NCBI RefSeq assembly: GCF_902859725.1
Contig: NZ_CADIJP010000007.1
Location: 62,001 to 126,000, forward strand
Origin: Achromobacter mucicolens
GTDB taxonomy: Bacteria; Pseudomonadota; Gammaproteobacteria; Burkholderiales; Burkholderiaceae_B
Direction: 5' to 3'
DNA: 64,000 bases
The position numbers were made by a program, and so were the translations under genes. This document shows, piece after piece, positions 51,762 through 60,921 of this stretch. How positions within the stretch are numbered: position 1 is the first letter of the stretch; each line of letters starts with the position of its first letter. The notes under the pieces are model-generated. The model worked only from the letters and a program-made list of their open reading frames with translations, did no database searches and was not told where the DNA came from.

Positions 51762-53134
51762 AACACGCCGATCACCAGGAACACCGACAGCGTCGATATC
51801 AGGGTGATGGCGAAGATGTCGCCATAGGACTGGCGGTGCGTCAGGCCCGTGACCGCCAGCAGCGTGATGACCGCGCCATTGTGCGGCAGCGTGTCCATGC
51901 CGCCGCTCGCCATCGCAGCGACCCGGTGCAGCACTTCCATGGGAATGCCGGCCGCCAGCGCGCCGTCGATGAAGGTCTGCGACATCGCGGCCAGCGCGAT
52001 GCTCATGCCGCCGGAGGCCGATCCCGTGATGCCGGCCAGCGTCGTCACCGCCACGGCTTCGCCCACCAGCGGATCGGGAATGGCTTTCAGGGCCTGCGCC
52101 ACCAGCAGAAAGCCCGGCAGCGCGGCGATGACGCCGCCGAACCCATACTCGGCCGCGGTGTTCATCGAGGCCAGCAGCGCGCCCGACACGGCGCTCTTGC
52201 TGCCCTCGGCAAAATGCGACTTGATGGCGCGAAACGAGAACAGCAGGATGGTGACGATGCCCGCGATCAGCGCACCCATTACGGCCCACAGCGCCACCTG
52301 TTCATCCGCGTTGACGGGCAGGGGCTTGGGCAGGCCGGGCAGGTTCACTTCGGAGCCGGCGGGATACCAGCCCGGGATCCAGCGCGTCAGCAGAAAGTTC
52401 ATCACACCCACCACGACCAGCGGCAGCAGCGCGATCAGCGGATGATGATTGCGTTCGGCGGGGGGCGTGGCGGGTTCGTTGCGCAGGTCCGTGCCGTAGG
52501 TCTCGCCGGCCGCGGCGGCGCGCTTGCGGCGCCATTCCAGGTAGGCGATGCCCGCGGTCAGCGTGAACGTGGCGCCGATGAGGCCCAGCCAGGGCGCGGC
52601 CCAGGTCGTGGTCTCGAAGAAGGTCGTCGGAATGATGTTCTGGATCTGCGGCGTGCCCGGCAGCGCCGTCATGGTGAACGTGAAGGCGCCCAGCGCAATC
52701 GCGCCCGGCATCAGACGCTTGGGGATGCCGCCCTGGCGGAACATCTCGGCGGCAAACGGGTATACCGCGAACACCACCACGAACAGCGACACGCCGCCGT
52801 ATGTGAGTACCGCGCAGACCAGCACGATGGCCACGATGGCGCGCTCGGCTCCGATCAGCCGCAGCACCGCCTGCACGATGGCGCGCGAAAAGCCCGATAG
52901 CTCGATCAGCTTGCCGAACACGGCCCCAAGGAGAAACACGGGGAAGTAGAGCTTGGCAAAGCCCGCCATGCGCTCCATGAAGATGCCCGAGAACACGGGC
53001 GCCAGCGCCGACGGGTCCGTCAGCAGCACCGCGCCCATCGCCGCAATGGGCGCGCAAAGGATGACGCTATAGCCTCGATACGCCGCCAGCATCAAGAACG
53101 CCAGCGCCGCCACCACGATGAACAATCCGGTCAT
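51740..53134 (-). CDS. GntP-family permease
   Basis: A 464-residue inner-membrane protein with about twelve hydrophobic segments. The sequence, including LPGTPQIQNIIPTTFF near residue 155 and GSASGGMSIALAAM near 378, fits the GntP gluconate:H+ symporter family, many of whose members carry other hydroxy acids or short carboxylates. It overlaps the convergent LysR gene by 22 bp. No sugar-acid kinase is near, so the substrate is open. Confidence 0.85.
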   Translation of the reverse strand: MTGLFIVVAALAFLMLAAYRGYSVILCAPIAAMGAVLLTDPSALAPVFSGIFMERMAGFAKLYFPVFLLGAVFGKLIELSGFSRAIVQAVLRLIGAERAIVAIVLVCAVLTYGGVSLFVVVFAVYPFAAEMFRQGGIPKRLMPGAIALGAFTFTMTALPGTPQIQNIIPTTFFETTTWAAPWLGLIGATFTLTAGIAYLEWRRKRAAAAGETYGTDLRNEPATPPAERNHHPLIALLPLVVVGVMNFLLTRWIPGWYPAGSEVNLPGLPKPLPVNADEQVALWAVMGALIAGIVTILLFSFRAIKSHFAEGSKSAVSGALLASMNTAAEYGFGGVIAALPGFLLVAQALKAIPDPLVGEAVAVTTLAGITGSASGGMSIALAAMSQTFIDGALAAGIPMEVLHRVAAMASGGMDTLPHNGAVITLLAVTGLTHRQSYGDIFAITLISTLSVFLVIGVFYLTGIV

Positions 53135-53194
53135 TCGGTACTCCAGGAATGAAGAGACAAGGGGTGTGGGGCTACACCTTAACGTATCGGGCAG

Positions 53195-53632
53195 TCAGCG
53201 CGCTGCCATCAACGCCGCCGCCTTGTGCGCCAGTTCCGCCACGCCGAAGCTGGTGGCCAGCGCGTGGGCGTCCAGGTCGTCCAGGGACACCCAGCGCGCG
53301 TCGCGGGCATCGTCGCCGGCGACCGGTTCGCCAGACACCCAGCGGCACAGCACCGCGATCAGGATGAAGTGGCGGCGCAGGGCGCCTGCGTCGTCGCGGT
53401 CGAATACGTCGACGGCGTCGAAGACGTGCAGCGGCTCGGCCGTGACGCCGGTCTCTTCCAGCAACTCTCGCGCGGCCGCATCGGGAAGGCGTTCGCCGGC
53501 ATCGATCTTGCCGCCCGGAAACGCCCAGCGGTCCTGATCGGGCGGATTGGCGCGGCGCACCAGCAGCACGTGGCCGTCGCGCACGACGGCGGCGATGGTG
53601 GCGGCGATGGGGCGCGGGGCGGGTTGGGTCAT
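53195..53632 (-). CDS. Nudix hydrolase
   Basis: A 145-residue protein with an intact Nudix box: G41, E47, R55-E56-L57, E59-E60 and G62. N-terminal RPIAATIAAVVRDGHVLLVR is the usual first strand. Such enzymes hydrolyse nucleoside diphosphate derivatives. The short length and sequence resemble NUDIX proteins of the MutT/ADP-ribose type without features that decide the substrate. Start is an ATG with GGAGACC upstream. Confidence 0.9.
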   Translation of the reverse strand: MTQPAPRPIAATIAAVVRDGHVLLVRRANPPDQDRWAFPGGKIDAGERLPDAAARELLEETGVTAEPLHVFDAVDVFDRDDAGALRRHFILIAVLCRWVSGEPVAGDDARDARWVSLDDLDAHALATSFGVAELAHKAAALMAAR

Positions 53633-53681
53633 GCGGGTCTCCAGCGGCAGTCAGGCATGCGGCAAGGATACGCCGGTCTGT

Positions 53682-54902
53682 TCACACCTCTTCGATGCGT
53701 TGGCTGGGGGCGAACGGCGTGCCCAGACCGAGCAGCGCGTAGATGCGTTCGGTGATGCGCTGGCGCCGTGTCGGCCTGCCCATGCGCCACCGCATGTCGA
53801 GCCACAGAAGCGGCAGCGCAAAGCACAGCCATACCAGCAGGAACATCCCCAGGATGAAGAGCGCGAGTTCCGGAAAATCTCCCTGTAGCGCGTCGGCGTC
53901 CATGAACCAGGTCAGGCCAATCAGAAACAGCCAGACCGCAAGCATCAGGCTGCCGATGGCCTTGAGCAGGGGCGCTCGCTGGTTCATGCCGACGCCGACC
54001 GGCGTGTCGCGGCCGGGAATGGCGCGGAATCGCAGATGACACATGTAGGCGCGCCCGTCCTCCAGATTGCGCAGCGCATACACCGCATGCGGTTCGCCCG
54101 GAACCGGCTGGGCGTTGACGGCCATTTCAACGGCATCGTCCTGCGCCAGGAACGGCTGCCAGCTTCCCAGCGATTCATCGACCGTCATCAGGAACGGGCG
54201 GCCCTGGATGGAAAAGCGATAGTGGCCGTAGGTCGGGCCTTTGTGCACATGCCGCGTTTCATGCGTGATCCCGTCGAGCTGCCCCCGGATCAGGAGCAGG
54301 GGCGGATCGCCATCCTGCATCAGCGCGGCCGGTTCCTGCCGGGGACGCGGGGAGGCTGGCGCGGCTGAAGCGGCCGCCATGGCCGCTGGCCGCCGGGCGG
54401 GATCGAACTGCGCCTCGCTGGCGAGAATGCGTGGCCGCTCGCGGTGGTTGTGCCAGAGGACATGCAAGGCATTCGCGGCAAGTACCAGCCCCATCAACGC
54501 GATCACCAGCGCGAACACCATCAGGAATACGCGCGGCAGCGTCGCGATCCCGGATAGCCACGCAGCACCCAGCGCGGTCACGCCCACGGCGCCGCAGATC
54601 GCGGCCTCGCGCCCGCTACGCCGTTGCGCGGTCTGGTAGGTAAGCGGGGCAATGGGATCGCCCTGCGCCGGCACGGCCCAACAGAATCGGTTCAGGCCAT
54701 GCTGGGCCTCCAGCACGCCAATGCGCACGGCCGTGCCTTTGTCGTGGAAGGCGCGCAGCTGGGCGATGTGCGATGGGTCCAGCCCGGGACCCCAGATGGT
54801 TTCCGCGCCGATCCGCAGGAAGGCATCGTTTCGCCGGACTGGCGTTGCGAGCCGGATCTGGTCAATCTTTCCCTCGATGATTCGGGCTGCGCGTTGTGGC
54901 AT
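53682..54902 (-). CDS. Membrane protein of unknown function
   Basis: A 406-residue protein I do not recognise. Two hydrophobic segments lie at about 100-150 and two more at about 325-375. Between them is a soluble region of about 170 residues, with an Ala/Pro-rich start (AAMAAASAAPASPRPRQ). The N-terminal 90 residues are soluble and basic. The arrangement suggests paired membrane hairpins around a cytoplasmic or periplasmic domain. It is flanked by a Nudix gene 49 bp downstream in the same direction, and no pathway link is apparent. Start is the ATG at 54902. Confidence 0.65.
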   Translation of the reverse strand: MPQRAARIIEGKIDQIRLATPVRRNDAFLRIGAETIWGPGLDPSHIAQLRAFHDKGTAVRIGVLEAQHGLNRFCWAVPAQGDPIAPLTYQTAQRRSGREAAICGAVGVTALGAAWLSGIATLPRVFLMVFALVIALMGLVLAANALHVLWHNHRERPRILASEAQFDPARRPAAMAAASAAPASPRPRQEPAALMQDGDPPLLLIRGQLDGITHETRHVHKGPTYGHYRFSIQGRPFLMTVDESLGSWQPFLAQDDAVEMAVNAQPVPGEPHAVYALRNLEDGRAYMCHLRFRAIPGRDTPVGVGMNQRAPLLKAIGSLMLAVWLFLIGLTWFMDADALQGDFPELALFILGMFLLVWLCFALPLLWLDMRWRMGRPTRRQRITERIYALLGLGTPFAPSQRIEEV

Positions 54903-55002
54903 GTCGGAGCGGCGAAGGCAAAGCCGCAAGGATAACGCGGCGGGCGTTACCCGCCGCTGATGCCATCAGCCGCGTCCGCCCGCCGCGGGAACGCCCAACG
55001 CT

Positions 55003-56274
55003 TTACTTCTTGACCAGCGGGCAAGTCGACCGGGACAGCGGCATGAAGGCCTGGTCGCCGGGCAGCGTGGCCACCAGCTTGTAGTAGTCCCACGGCCGCT
55101 TGGATTCCGACGGCTTTTTCACCTCGAACAGGTACATGTCGTGGACCATGCGGCCGTCTTCGCGGATGCGGCCGTTGGTGGCGAAGAAGTCGTTGATGGG
55201 GGTGGCCTTCATCTGCTTCATGACGGCAGTGGGCTCGTCGGTGCCCGCCGCCTGCACGGCTTTCAGGTAGTGCATCACCGACGAATACGTGCCCGCCTGG
55301 CTCATGTTGGGCATCTTCTTGAGCTTGTCGTAATAGCGCTGCGACCAGGCGCGGGTCTGGTCGTTCATGTCCCAGTAGAAGGCTTCCGTCAGCGTCAGGC
55401 CCGCGGCGGCGTCCAGGCCGATGGCGTGGATGTCGTTGATGTACAGGAGCAGGCCCGCCATCTTCTGCCCGCCCTTGGTCAGCCCGAATTCGCTGGCTGC
55501 CTTGATGGCGTTGACCGTGTCGCCGCCCGCGTTGGCCAGCCCGACGATCTGCGCCTTGCTGGCCTGCGCCTGCAACAGGTACGAGGCAAAGTCGCTGGAG
55601 CCCAGCGGATGGCGCGAAGCGCCCAGCACCGTGCCGCCGTTGGCCTTCACGACGTCGGTGGCCGAGGCCTGCAGCGTGTGGCCGAATGCGTAGTCGGCCG
55701 TCAGGAAGTACCAGCTCTTGCCGCCTTGCTCGACGGTGGCGCGCGCGGTGGTGTTGGCGAGCGACCAGGTGTCGTAGGTGTAGTGCACGGAATACGGCGA
55801 GCACAGGTCATTGGTGATGCGCTCGGTGCCCGGTCCGCTGAAGACGACGATCTTCTTCTTTTCGCGCGCCACTTCCAGCACGGCCAGCGCGGGCGCGGAG
55901 CCGGCGACGTCCATGATGGCGTCGACCTTCTGGATGTCGTACCACTCGCGCGCCTTGGCCGCGGCGATGTCGGCCTTGTTCTGGTGGTCCACCACCAGCA
56001 GGTCCACCTTCTTGCCCAGCACGGTCCCGCCGAAATCGGCGATCGCCATCTCGGCGGCGGTGGCGCTGCCCTTGCCGGTCACGTCGGCATAGACGCCGCT
56101 CATGTCCAGGATCAGGCCCAGCCGCACGACGTCGTCAGAGACGGCGGGCGCAGGCGATTGCGCGTGTGCGCCTGTGGCCGCCAGGGCAATGGCCGCCGCA
56201 GCGCTTGCGGCGAACAATTGGTTGATCTTGCTGCGGCACTGCATTGAAATCCGGGTCTTGTCGGCATGCTTCAT
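55003..56274 (-). CDS. ABC transporter substrate-binding protein, branched-chain amino acid type
   Basis: A 423-residue periplasmic binding protein. A signal peptide ends near residue 39 (GAHAQS), then VRLGLILDMSGVYADVTGKG starts the Leu/Ile/Val-type type I fold. The LivJ-like family includes binders of aromatic acids and amides. No permease or ATPase gene is adjacent, so it is an orphan component. The ATG at 56274 has GGGAG upstream and is preferred over the longer frame. It follows the GntR-acyl-CoA ligase-cyclase operon in the same direction, 145 bp away. Confidence 0.9.
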   Translation of the reverse strand: MKHADKTRISMQCRSKINQLFAASAAAAIALAATGAHAQSPAPAVSDDVVRLGLILDMSGVYADVTGKGSATAAEMAIADFGGTVLGKKVDLLVVDHQNKADIAAAKAREWYDIQKVDAIMDVAGSAPALAVLEVAREKKKIVVFSGPGTERITNDLCSPYSVHYTYDTWSLANTTARATVEQGGKSWYFLTADYAFGHTLQASATDVVKANGGTVLGASRHPLGSSDFASYLLQAQASKAQIVGLANAGGDTVNAIKAASEFGLTKGGQKMAGLLLYINDIHAIGLDAAAGLTLTEAFYWDMNDQTRAWSQRYYDKLKKMPNMSQAGTYSSVMHYLKAVQAAGTDEPTAVMKQMKATPINDFFATNGRIREDGRMVHDMYLFEVKKPSESKRPWDYYKLVATLPGDQAFMPLSRSTCPLVKK

Positions 56275-56419
56275 GGTTGTCTCCCTGTATGCCGGATTCT
56301 TTTCGGATAGTGCGGGCGCGTGTCCTGGTTTTATTGATCTGGCGCCGTGTTTGTGATTCGGACAGCAATGGTGGGCGATGGGTGGGCGATGGTCTCCTTG
56401 GGGCGGGGCCGCGAGCTGG

Positions 56420-57163
56420 TCAGCGGTTGGTGAGCAGGTCGAATTCCATTCGCACCTTGCGAAATGGAAATTCCAGCCGCGCGAAATACACCACGCGGCC
56501 GTCGATGCAGGCATAGCGGCGCAGTTCGGCCACCGGCGAGGACACGGGAATCTGCAGCGATTCGGCCGACTCCTGGCCCGCCTCGATCACGTTCAGGACC
56601 TGGCGCGCCTCGGAGATGCGCGCCCCGTAGAACTGGTCCAGCACCGGCGCCACGGTGCTTTTCTGGATGCGGGCGCGATGCTTGCGAAATAGGCCGCTGT
56701 CCAGAAAGACCTCGCTATAGCAGAAGGGGCCCGCATCGGTCGTGTGGATGCGCCGCAGGTACTGGAAGCTGCCGCTGCGGTCGGCGCCGCACGGCATGCC
56801 CAGCGTGTCGGGCAGGGGGGAGTCGGCGTTGGACTCGACCAGCGACACGGTGCCCAGCTGGTTGCTCAGCTCGACGGTTTCGGCCCAGGTCTTGGGAATG
56901 AGCAGCGTGGGCGTTTCCGGCAGCTCGGCGTTCACGAAGGTGCCCGACCCGCGCGAGCGCCGGATGAGGCCGTCCTCTTCCAGCAGGCCGAACGCCTGGC
57001 GGATGGTTGCGCGCGAGATGCCGTAGGTTTCCATCAGCGATTCCAGCGGCGGAATCTGCTGTCCGGGCCGCCACGTCCGGTTCTGGATGTGGCTGCGAAA
57101 GAGCGCGGCGGCCTGCAGATAAAGCGGCTGGGGACTGCGCGAAAAAAGCTTGCGGGCGGGCAT
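56420..57163 (-). CDS. GntR-family regulator (UTRA/HutC type)
   Basis: A 247-residue regulator. The winged helix (about 10-75) includes LMETYGISRATIRQAFGLL. The C-terminal UTRA domain (about 95-240), shared with HutC and DasR, binds the effector. It is the last gene of a leftward operon with the cyclase and acyl-CoA ligase, 13 bp after the ligase. The 18-bp palindrome at 59866-59883 in the divergent promoter is its probable operator. Confidence 0.9.
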   Translation of the reverse strand: MPARKLFSRSPQPLYLQAAALFRSHIQNRTWRPGQQIPPLESLMETYGISRATIRQAFGLLEEDGLIRRSRGSGTFVNAELPETPTLLIPKTWAETVELSNQLGTVSLVESNADSPLPDTLGMPCGADRSGSFQYLRRIHTTDAGPFCYSEVFLDSGLFRKHRARIQKSTVAPVLDQFYGARISEARQVLNVIEAGQESAESLQIPVSSPVAELRRYACIDGRVVYFARLEFPFRKVRMEFDLLTNR

Positions 57164-57176
57164 GGCGGGCGGATGG

Positions 57177-58781
57177 TTATGACGCGGAACCCGAGAGCAT
57201 AGCGTCCGCCATCTCGCGCAGCCGGTGCTTCTGGATCTTGACCGAGTTGGCGCTCTCGACCGACGGAAAGGCGTCCAGCACGGTAAACCCGGCGGGCGCC
57301 TTGAAACCTGCCATCGCCGCCTTGCACGCGGCGGTCCAACCGGCCGGGTCGGCCTGGGCGCCCGCGTGCAGCAGCACGAAGGCGTAGGGCACGATCTTGC
57401 CGTGGCGCGTGGCGCCCACTACCTGGCAGGCGCGCACGCCCGGCAGGGTTTCGACGACCTGCTCGATCTCCACCGGATTGACCAGAAAGCCCGAGAGCCG
57501 CAGCGAGTCGCCCATCCGGGTCTGGAACACGAATTGGCGGTCGGTCAGCGTATAGCCCAGATCGCCGGTCTTGAAGTAGCCGTCGGCCGTCAGGGCGGCG
57601 CGGGTGGCGTCCAGGTTGTCCAGGTAGCCCTGCATCAGGCTGGGCGACAGGATTTCGATTTCGCCGGACTGCCCGTGCGGCAGCACCTGGCCGCTCTCGG
57701 GATCGCGGGCGCGTACGCGGGCGGTGGGGTAGATGAGCGTGCCGCCGGGCTGGTGGCGGGCGGACACGTCGCCGTCGGCGGGGTCGCGGGGCTGGCCGGC
57801 CACCAGCGCGATCAGTTCGCTGGAACCGTACAGGCCCGTGAGCGGGACACCTGCCGCGCCGGCCAGGTCCAGCATGTTGTCCAGCGCGGGCGTGAAGCTG
57901 GCAAAGCCGAACAGCTGCACGGACGAGAACGTGCCGGGCGCGGCGGCCTGCATCATGCCGACCAGCGCCTCGTTGTTGGCGTAGGTGTGGGTGACGGCGT
58001 GGCGGGCAATGGCCTGCGCTGATTGGGCCGCATCGAAGACGGGCGCGCACACGACGGGCACGCCGCGCGCCAAGCCGCCGGCCAGCGTCGCAAAACCGAA
58101 GGCGCCGCAGAACGGCGCGCTGGCCAGGACGCAGGCCCGGTCGTCATAGCCGAACGCCTGCGCGACCATCGCGCCGTGCCGCAGCAAGGTCTTTTGATCG
58201 TGCAGGACGAACTTGGGTTTGGACGTGGTGCCGGACGTGGTGAAGCACAGCACGCCGGCATTGGCTTGCGCGATGGGTGCGGGGTCGGCGCAGGCCAGCA
58301 GCGCGTCGTACCGATGCACCGGTTTGCCGTGAAGCGATGCCGGAGGGAGTTCGTCGGGCCCGGCCAGCGCGACTGCGCCCTGCAACTGATCCACATCCAC
58401 CGGCGCCACGCCATCCAGGATGCCCTGGAAGTCGATGCCCTTGAAATCCGGCCAGTACACCAGCCAGTCGGCGCGGCCGCGCCCCAGGATGTCGGCCACC
58501 TCCACCGACCGGAAGCGCGTGTTGACGGCCAGCACCAGCGCGCCCAGGTGGGCGCACGCAAGAAAGGATTCGACCCAGGCCGCGCAATTGGGCAGCCAGA
58601 CGGCGACGCGGTGGCCGGGCTGCACGCCAATGCGGGACAGGCCCGCCGCCAGCGCCAGGCTGCGCGTGCGCAGGTCTGCGAAGCTGACCGGCTGGTCGCG
58701 GTCGATCAGTGCAATGGCATCGGGCTTGCGGGCGGCCAGCGCATCCAGGTGGTCGGAGAAGGTCGAGTACGGCAGGGGCAT
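57177..58781 (-). CDS. AMP-dependent acyl-CoA synthetase/ligase
   Basis: A 534-residue adenylate-forming enzyme. The phosphate-binding motif TTSGTTSKPKFVLH lies at about 184-197; the second glycine-rich position is Ser, which occurs in this family. YGSSE (about 295-299) and FKTGD are present, and the C-terminal NSVKIQKHRLRE supplies the adenylation lysine. It activates a carboxylic acid, perhaps the product of the upstream cyclase. It starts 3 bp after the cyclase stop and is followed by the GntR gene. Confidence 0.88.
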   Translation of the reverse strand: MPLPYSTFSDHLDALAARKPDAIALIDRDQPVSFADLRTRSLALAAGLSRIGVQPGHRVAVWLPNCAAWVESFLACAHLGALVLAVNTRFRSVEVADILGRGRADWLVYWPDFKGIDFQGILDGVAPVDVDQLQGAVALAGPDELPPASLHGKPVHRYDALLACADPAPIAQANAGVLCFTTSGTTSKPKFVLHDQKTLLRHGAMVAQAFGYDDRACVLASAPFCGAFGFATLAGGLARGVPVVCAPVFDAAQSAQAIARHAVTHTYANNEALVGMMQAAAPGTFSSVQLFGFASFTPALDNMLDLAGAAGVPLTGLYGSSELIALVAGQPRDPADGDVSARHQPGGTLIYPTARVRARDPESGQVLPHGQSGEIEILSPSLMQGYLDNLDATRAALTADGYFKTGDLGYTLTDRQFVFQTRMGDSLRLSGFLVNPVEIEQVVETLPGVRACQVVGATRHGKIVPYAFVLLHAGAQADPAGWTAACKAAMAGFKAPAGFTVLDAFPSVESANSVKIQKHRLREMADAMLSGSAS

Positions 58782-58784
58782 GGC

Positions 58785-59825
58785 TTACACCGTGGCAATG
58801 GGCGTCACGGGCGAACCCACCGCGCCGGGCATGCGCAGCGGCGGGGCGGTCAGCAGGAACCGGCTGCGGCCGTTTGCGTGGAGCCAGTCGGCCAGGTCCT
58901 TCAGATACCACAGTTCGGCCAGCGGCACGCCCAGCTTGAAGAGGCAATGGTGGTGCAGCGGCAGAATGGAATGGCCGGGGCCGGACGTGCGTGCCGGATA
59001 CGATTCCACCGCGTAGTTGTCGGCGCAGATGGCCGCGATGCCGGATTGCGTGATCCAGTCCAGCAGGGCGGGGTCGGACCCGTCCAGCACCGCGCCGGTT
59101 TCCTCCAGTTTGTGCGGATCGGGCTGGCCATTCATGGCCACGATGGCTTCCGCGAATCCGGTCCGCAGCACCAGCATGTCGCCGGGCTCGGGCACGGCGT
59201 CCTGCTCGCGCATGGCAGCCTGGAGCCGGTCATGGCCGACGAGGGTGCGGCCGGGGCCAAACGCGCGCGCCAGATCGACCAGCACGCCGCGGCCCTGCAT
59301 GCCTTTTTCGGCGTAGCGGCTGACGCTGAGCTTGCGCGCAAAGGAGCCGCCCGGCGGGCAGCAGGGCGCCTGCGAGTTGTCGGGATCCGCGCCGCCAAAC
59401 ACATCCACCCCGGCTGCGTAGCCGTTGTAGTAGACGCGGCGCGCCTGGCCGTCTCCCTGGATGTCGAACATCGCGCCCACGTGGCACAGGCCGTCCCATT
59501 GCGTGGAGTACTGCATGGACAGGGTGACCTGATCGTCCGACAGCACGTCGACCGCCTCGGGCTGCACCTGCGACATGGCGAAGTTCAAATAAGGCGTGCC
59601 CTCGCGGAAGGTGGGCTTGAGGGTGGGCGCGTGGCGGCGCGGATTGAGCACGTTGCCGCCGGGCAGATCCAGCGGCAGCGACAGGCAGAAGACCTTGCCG
59701 GCTTGCACTTCGCGCACCGCCTGCAGCACCTTTTCCTCGGTCAGCAGGTTCAGGCGGCCCAGTTCGTCGTCGGGGCCGAAGTCGCCCCAGGTGGAACCTT
59801 CGGGGCGTTGCGTCCAGCGTTTCAT
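58785..59825 (-). CDS. Cyclase family protein (PF04199-type hydrolase)
   Basis: A 346-residue member of the cyclase/kynurenine-formamidase-like superfamily. The metal-site region reads WDGLCHVGAMFD at about 110-121, a divergent form of the HxGTHxD motif. These enzymes are zinc or manganese hydrolases acting on amides or lactones, including isatin and formylkynurenine. It is the first gene of the operon with the acyl-CoA ligase and GntR. The divergent Bug and SDR genes make a compact catabolic locus. Substrate unknown. Confidence 0.82.
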   Translation of the reverse strand: MKRWTQRPEGSTWGDFGPDDELGRLNLLTEEKVLQAVREVQAGKVFCLSLPLDLPGGNVLNPRRHAPTLKPTFREGTPYLNFAMSQVQPEAVDVLSDDQVTLSMQYSTQWDGLCHVGAMFDIQGDGQARRVYYNGYAAGVDVFGGADPDNSQAPCCPPGGSFARKLSVSRYAEKGMQGRGVLVDLARAFGPGRTLVGHDRLQAAMREQDAVPEPGDMLVLRTGFAEAIVAMNGQPDPHKLEETGAVLDGSDPALLDWITQSGIAAICADNYAVESYPARTSGPGHSILPLHHHCLFKLGVPLAELWYLKDLADWLHANGRSRFLLTAPPLRMPGAVGSPVTPIATV

Positions 59826-59865
59826 CTGCTTGTCTCCTGTCGGTTTTCTATGTTCTTATGAATAT

Positions 59866-59883
59866 AGTACGTATTTACGTACT
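59866..59883. promoter_or_regulatory. Perfect 18-bp palindrome, probable GntR operator
   Basis: AGTACGTA-TT-TACGTACT is symmetrical at all eight arm positions. It lies in the 103-bp divergent region, 40 bp from the cyclase start and 45 bp from the Bug start, so bound protein would silence both operons. The UTRA-type GntR encoded in the leftward operon is the obvious ligand. Confidence 0.75.
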
Positions 59884-59928
59884 TTAAAAAGAAATCCGCA
59901 ATCAGCGGGTTCGATTGGAGACGAGACC

Positions 59929-60921
59929 ATGACGCATTTGCCGCAGCCGCGCGCCGGATGGCGCATTGCCCTTGCCGCGCTGGCCGTTCTGGCGCTACCC
60001 GCAGCCCACGCAGCGGGCTATCCCGAGCATCCCGTGACCGTCGTTGTGCCGTACCCACCGGGCGGGGGCGCGGACCTCTTTGGCCGCGCCATCGCCAACG
60101 CGCTGCAGCCTGGGCTGAAGCAGACGGTGCTGGTCGAGAACAAGCCGGGCGCGGGCGGCAACATCGGCATGGCTTACGTCGCGCGGGCGAAGGCCGACGG
60201 CTACACGTTGGGGCTGGGCACGATCGGCACGCAGACGATCAACCAGTTTCTCTACGGCAACATGCCGTTCGATCCCGAGCGCGACCTCGTGCCGATCGCG
60301 CTGGTGTCCACCACGCCTAATGTCATCGCCGTCAGCGCGAAGTCGCCCTACAAGACGGTGGCGGACGTGATCAAGGCGGCCAAGCAGTCCGCGGACAAGA
60401 AGCTGACCTATGCGTCGCCCGGCATCGGTTCGTCGGTGCACCTGACGGGCGCGTACTTCGAGGCGATGGCGGGGGTGACGATGCTGCACGTGCCATTCAA
60501 GGGCACTTCGGCGTCGCTGCCGGCGGTGGCGGGCGGGCAGGTGGATCTCCTGTTCGACAACCTGCCGGGCGCGTTGGCGCAGATCAAGGACGGCAATCTG
60601 GTGCGCGGGTTGGCGGTGACGTCGGCCGCGCGCGATCCGTCGGTGCCAAACCTGCCGACTGTGGCCGAGTCCGGATTGCCGGGGTTCGATGTCACCGCAT
60701 GGTTTGCGCTGTATGCACCGCGCAACACGCCGGCCCCGGTCGTCGAGCAATTGATCGCTGCCGCCCGCAGCGGCTTGGCGACGCCGGCCATCGCCGCCAA
60801 TTTCGCCACCATGGGCGCCAAGCCAGGCACGCTGTTCGGCAAGGATTTGGCCGCGTTCGAATCCGCCGAACGCAAGAAGTGGGGCGGACTCATCAAGGAC
60901 CAGGGAATCAAGGCGCAATGA
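59929..60921 (+). CDS. Bug/TctC-family periplasmic substrate-binding protein
   Basis: A 330-residue periplasmic protein. A signal peptide (about 1-28, LALPAAHAA) precedes YPEHPVTVVVPYPPGGGADL, the hallmark Bug start, and VENKPGAGGNIG. It presents a carboxylate or related ligand to a transporter encoded elsewhere. It is co-transcribed with the downstream SDR (ATGA overlap) and divergent from the cyclase operon. The ATG at 59929 follows GGAGACGAG. Confidence 0.92.
   Translation: MTHLPQPRAGWRIALAALAVLALPAAHAAGYPEHPVTVVVPYPPGGGADLFGRAIANALQPGLKQTVLVENKPGAGGNIGMAYVARAKADGYTLGLGTIGTQTINQFLYGNMPFDPERDLVPIALVSTTPNVIAVSAKSPYKTVADVIKAAKQSADKKLTYASPGIGSSVHLTGAYFEAMAGVTMLHVPFKGTSASLPAVAGGQVDLLFDNLPGALAQIKDGNLVRGLAVTSAARDPSVPNLPTVAESGLPGFDVTAWFALYAPRNTPAPVVEQLIAAARSGLATPAIAANFATMGAKPGTLFGKDLAAFESAERKKWGGLIKDQGIKAQ

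Noticed and set aside
54937-54957. GC-rich hairpin past the ABC binding-protein gene
   Set aside because: The eight-base stem is perfect but there is no T-run on the leftward strand, so I did not call it a terminator.
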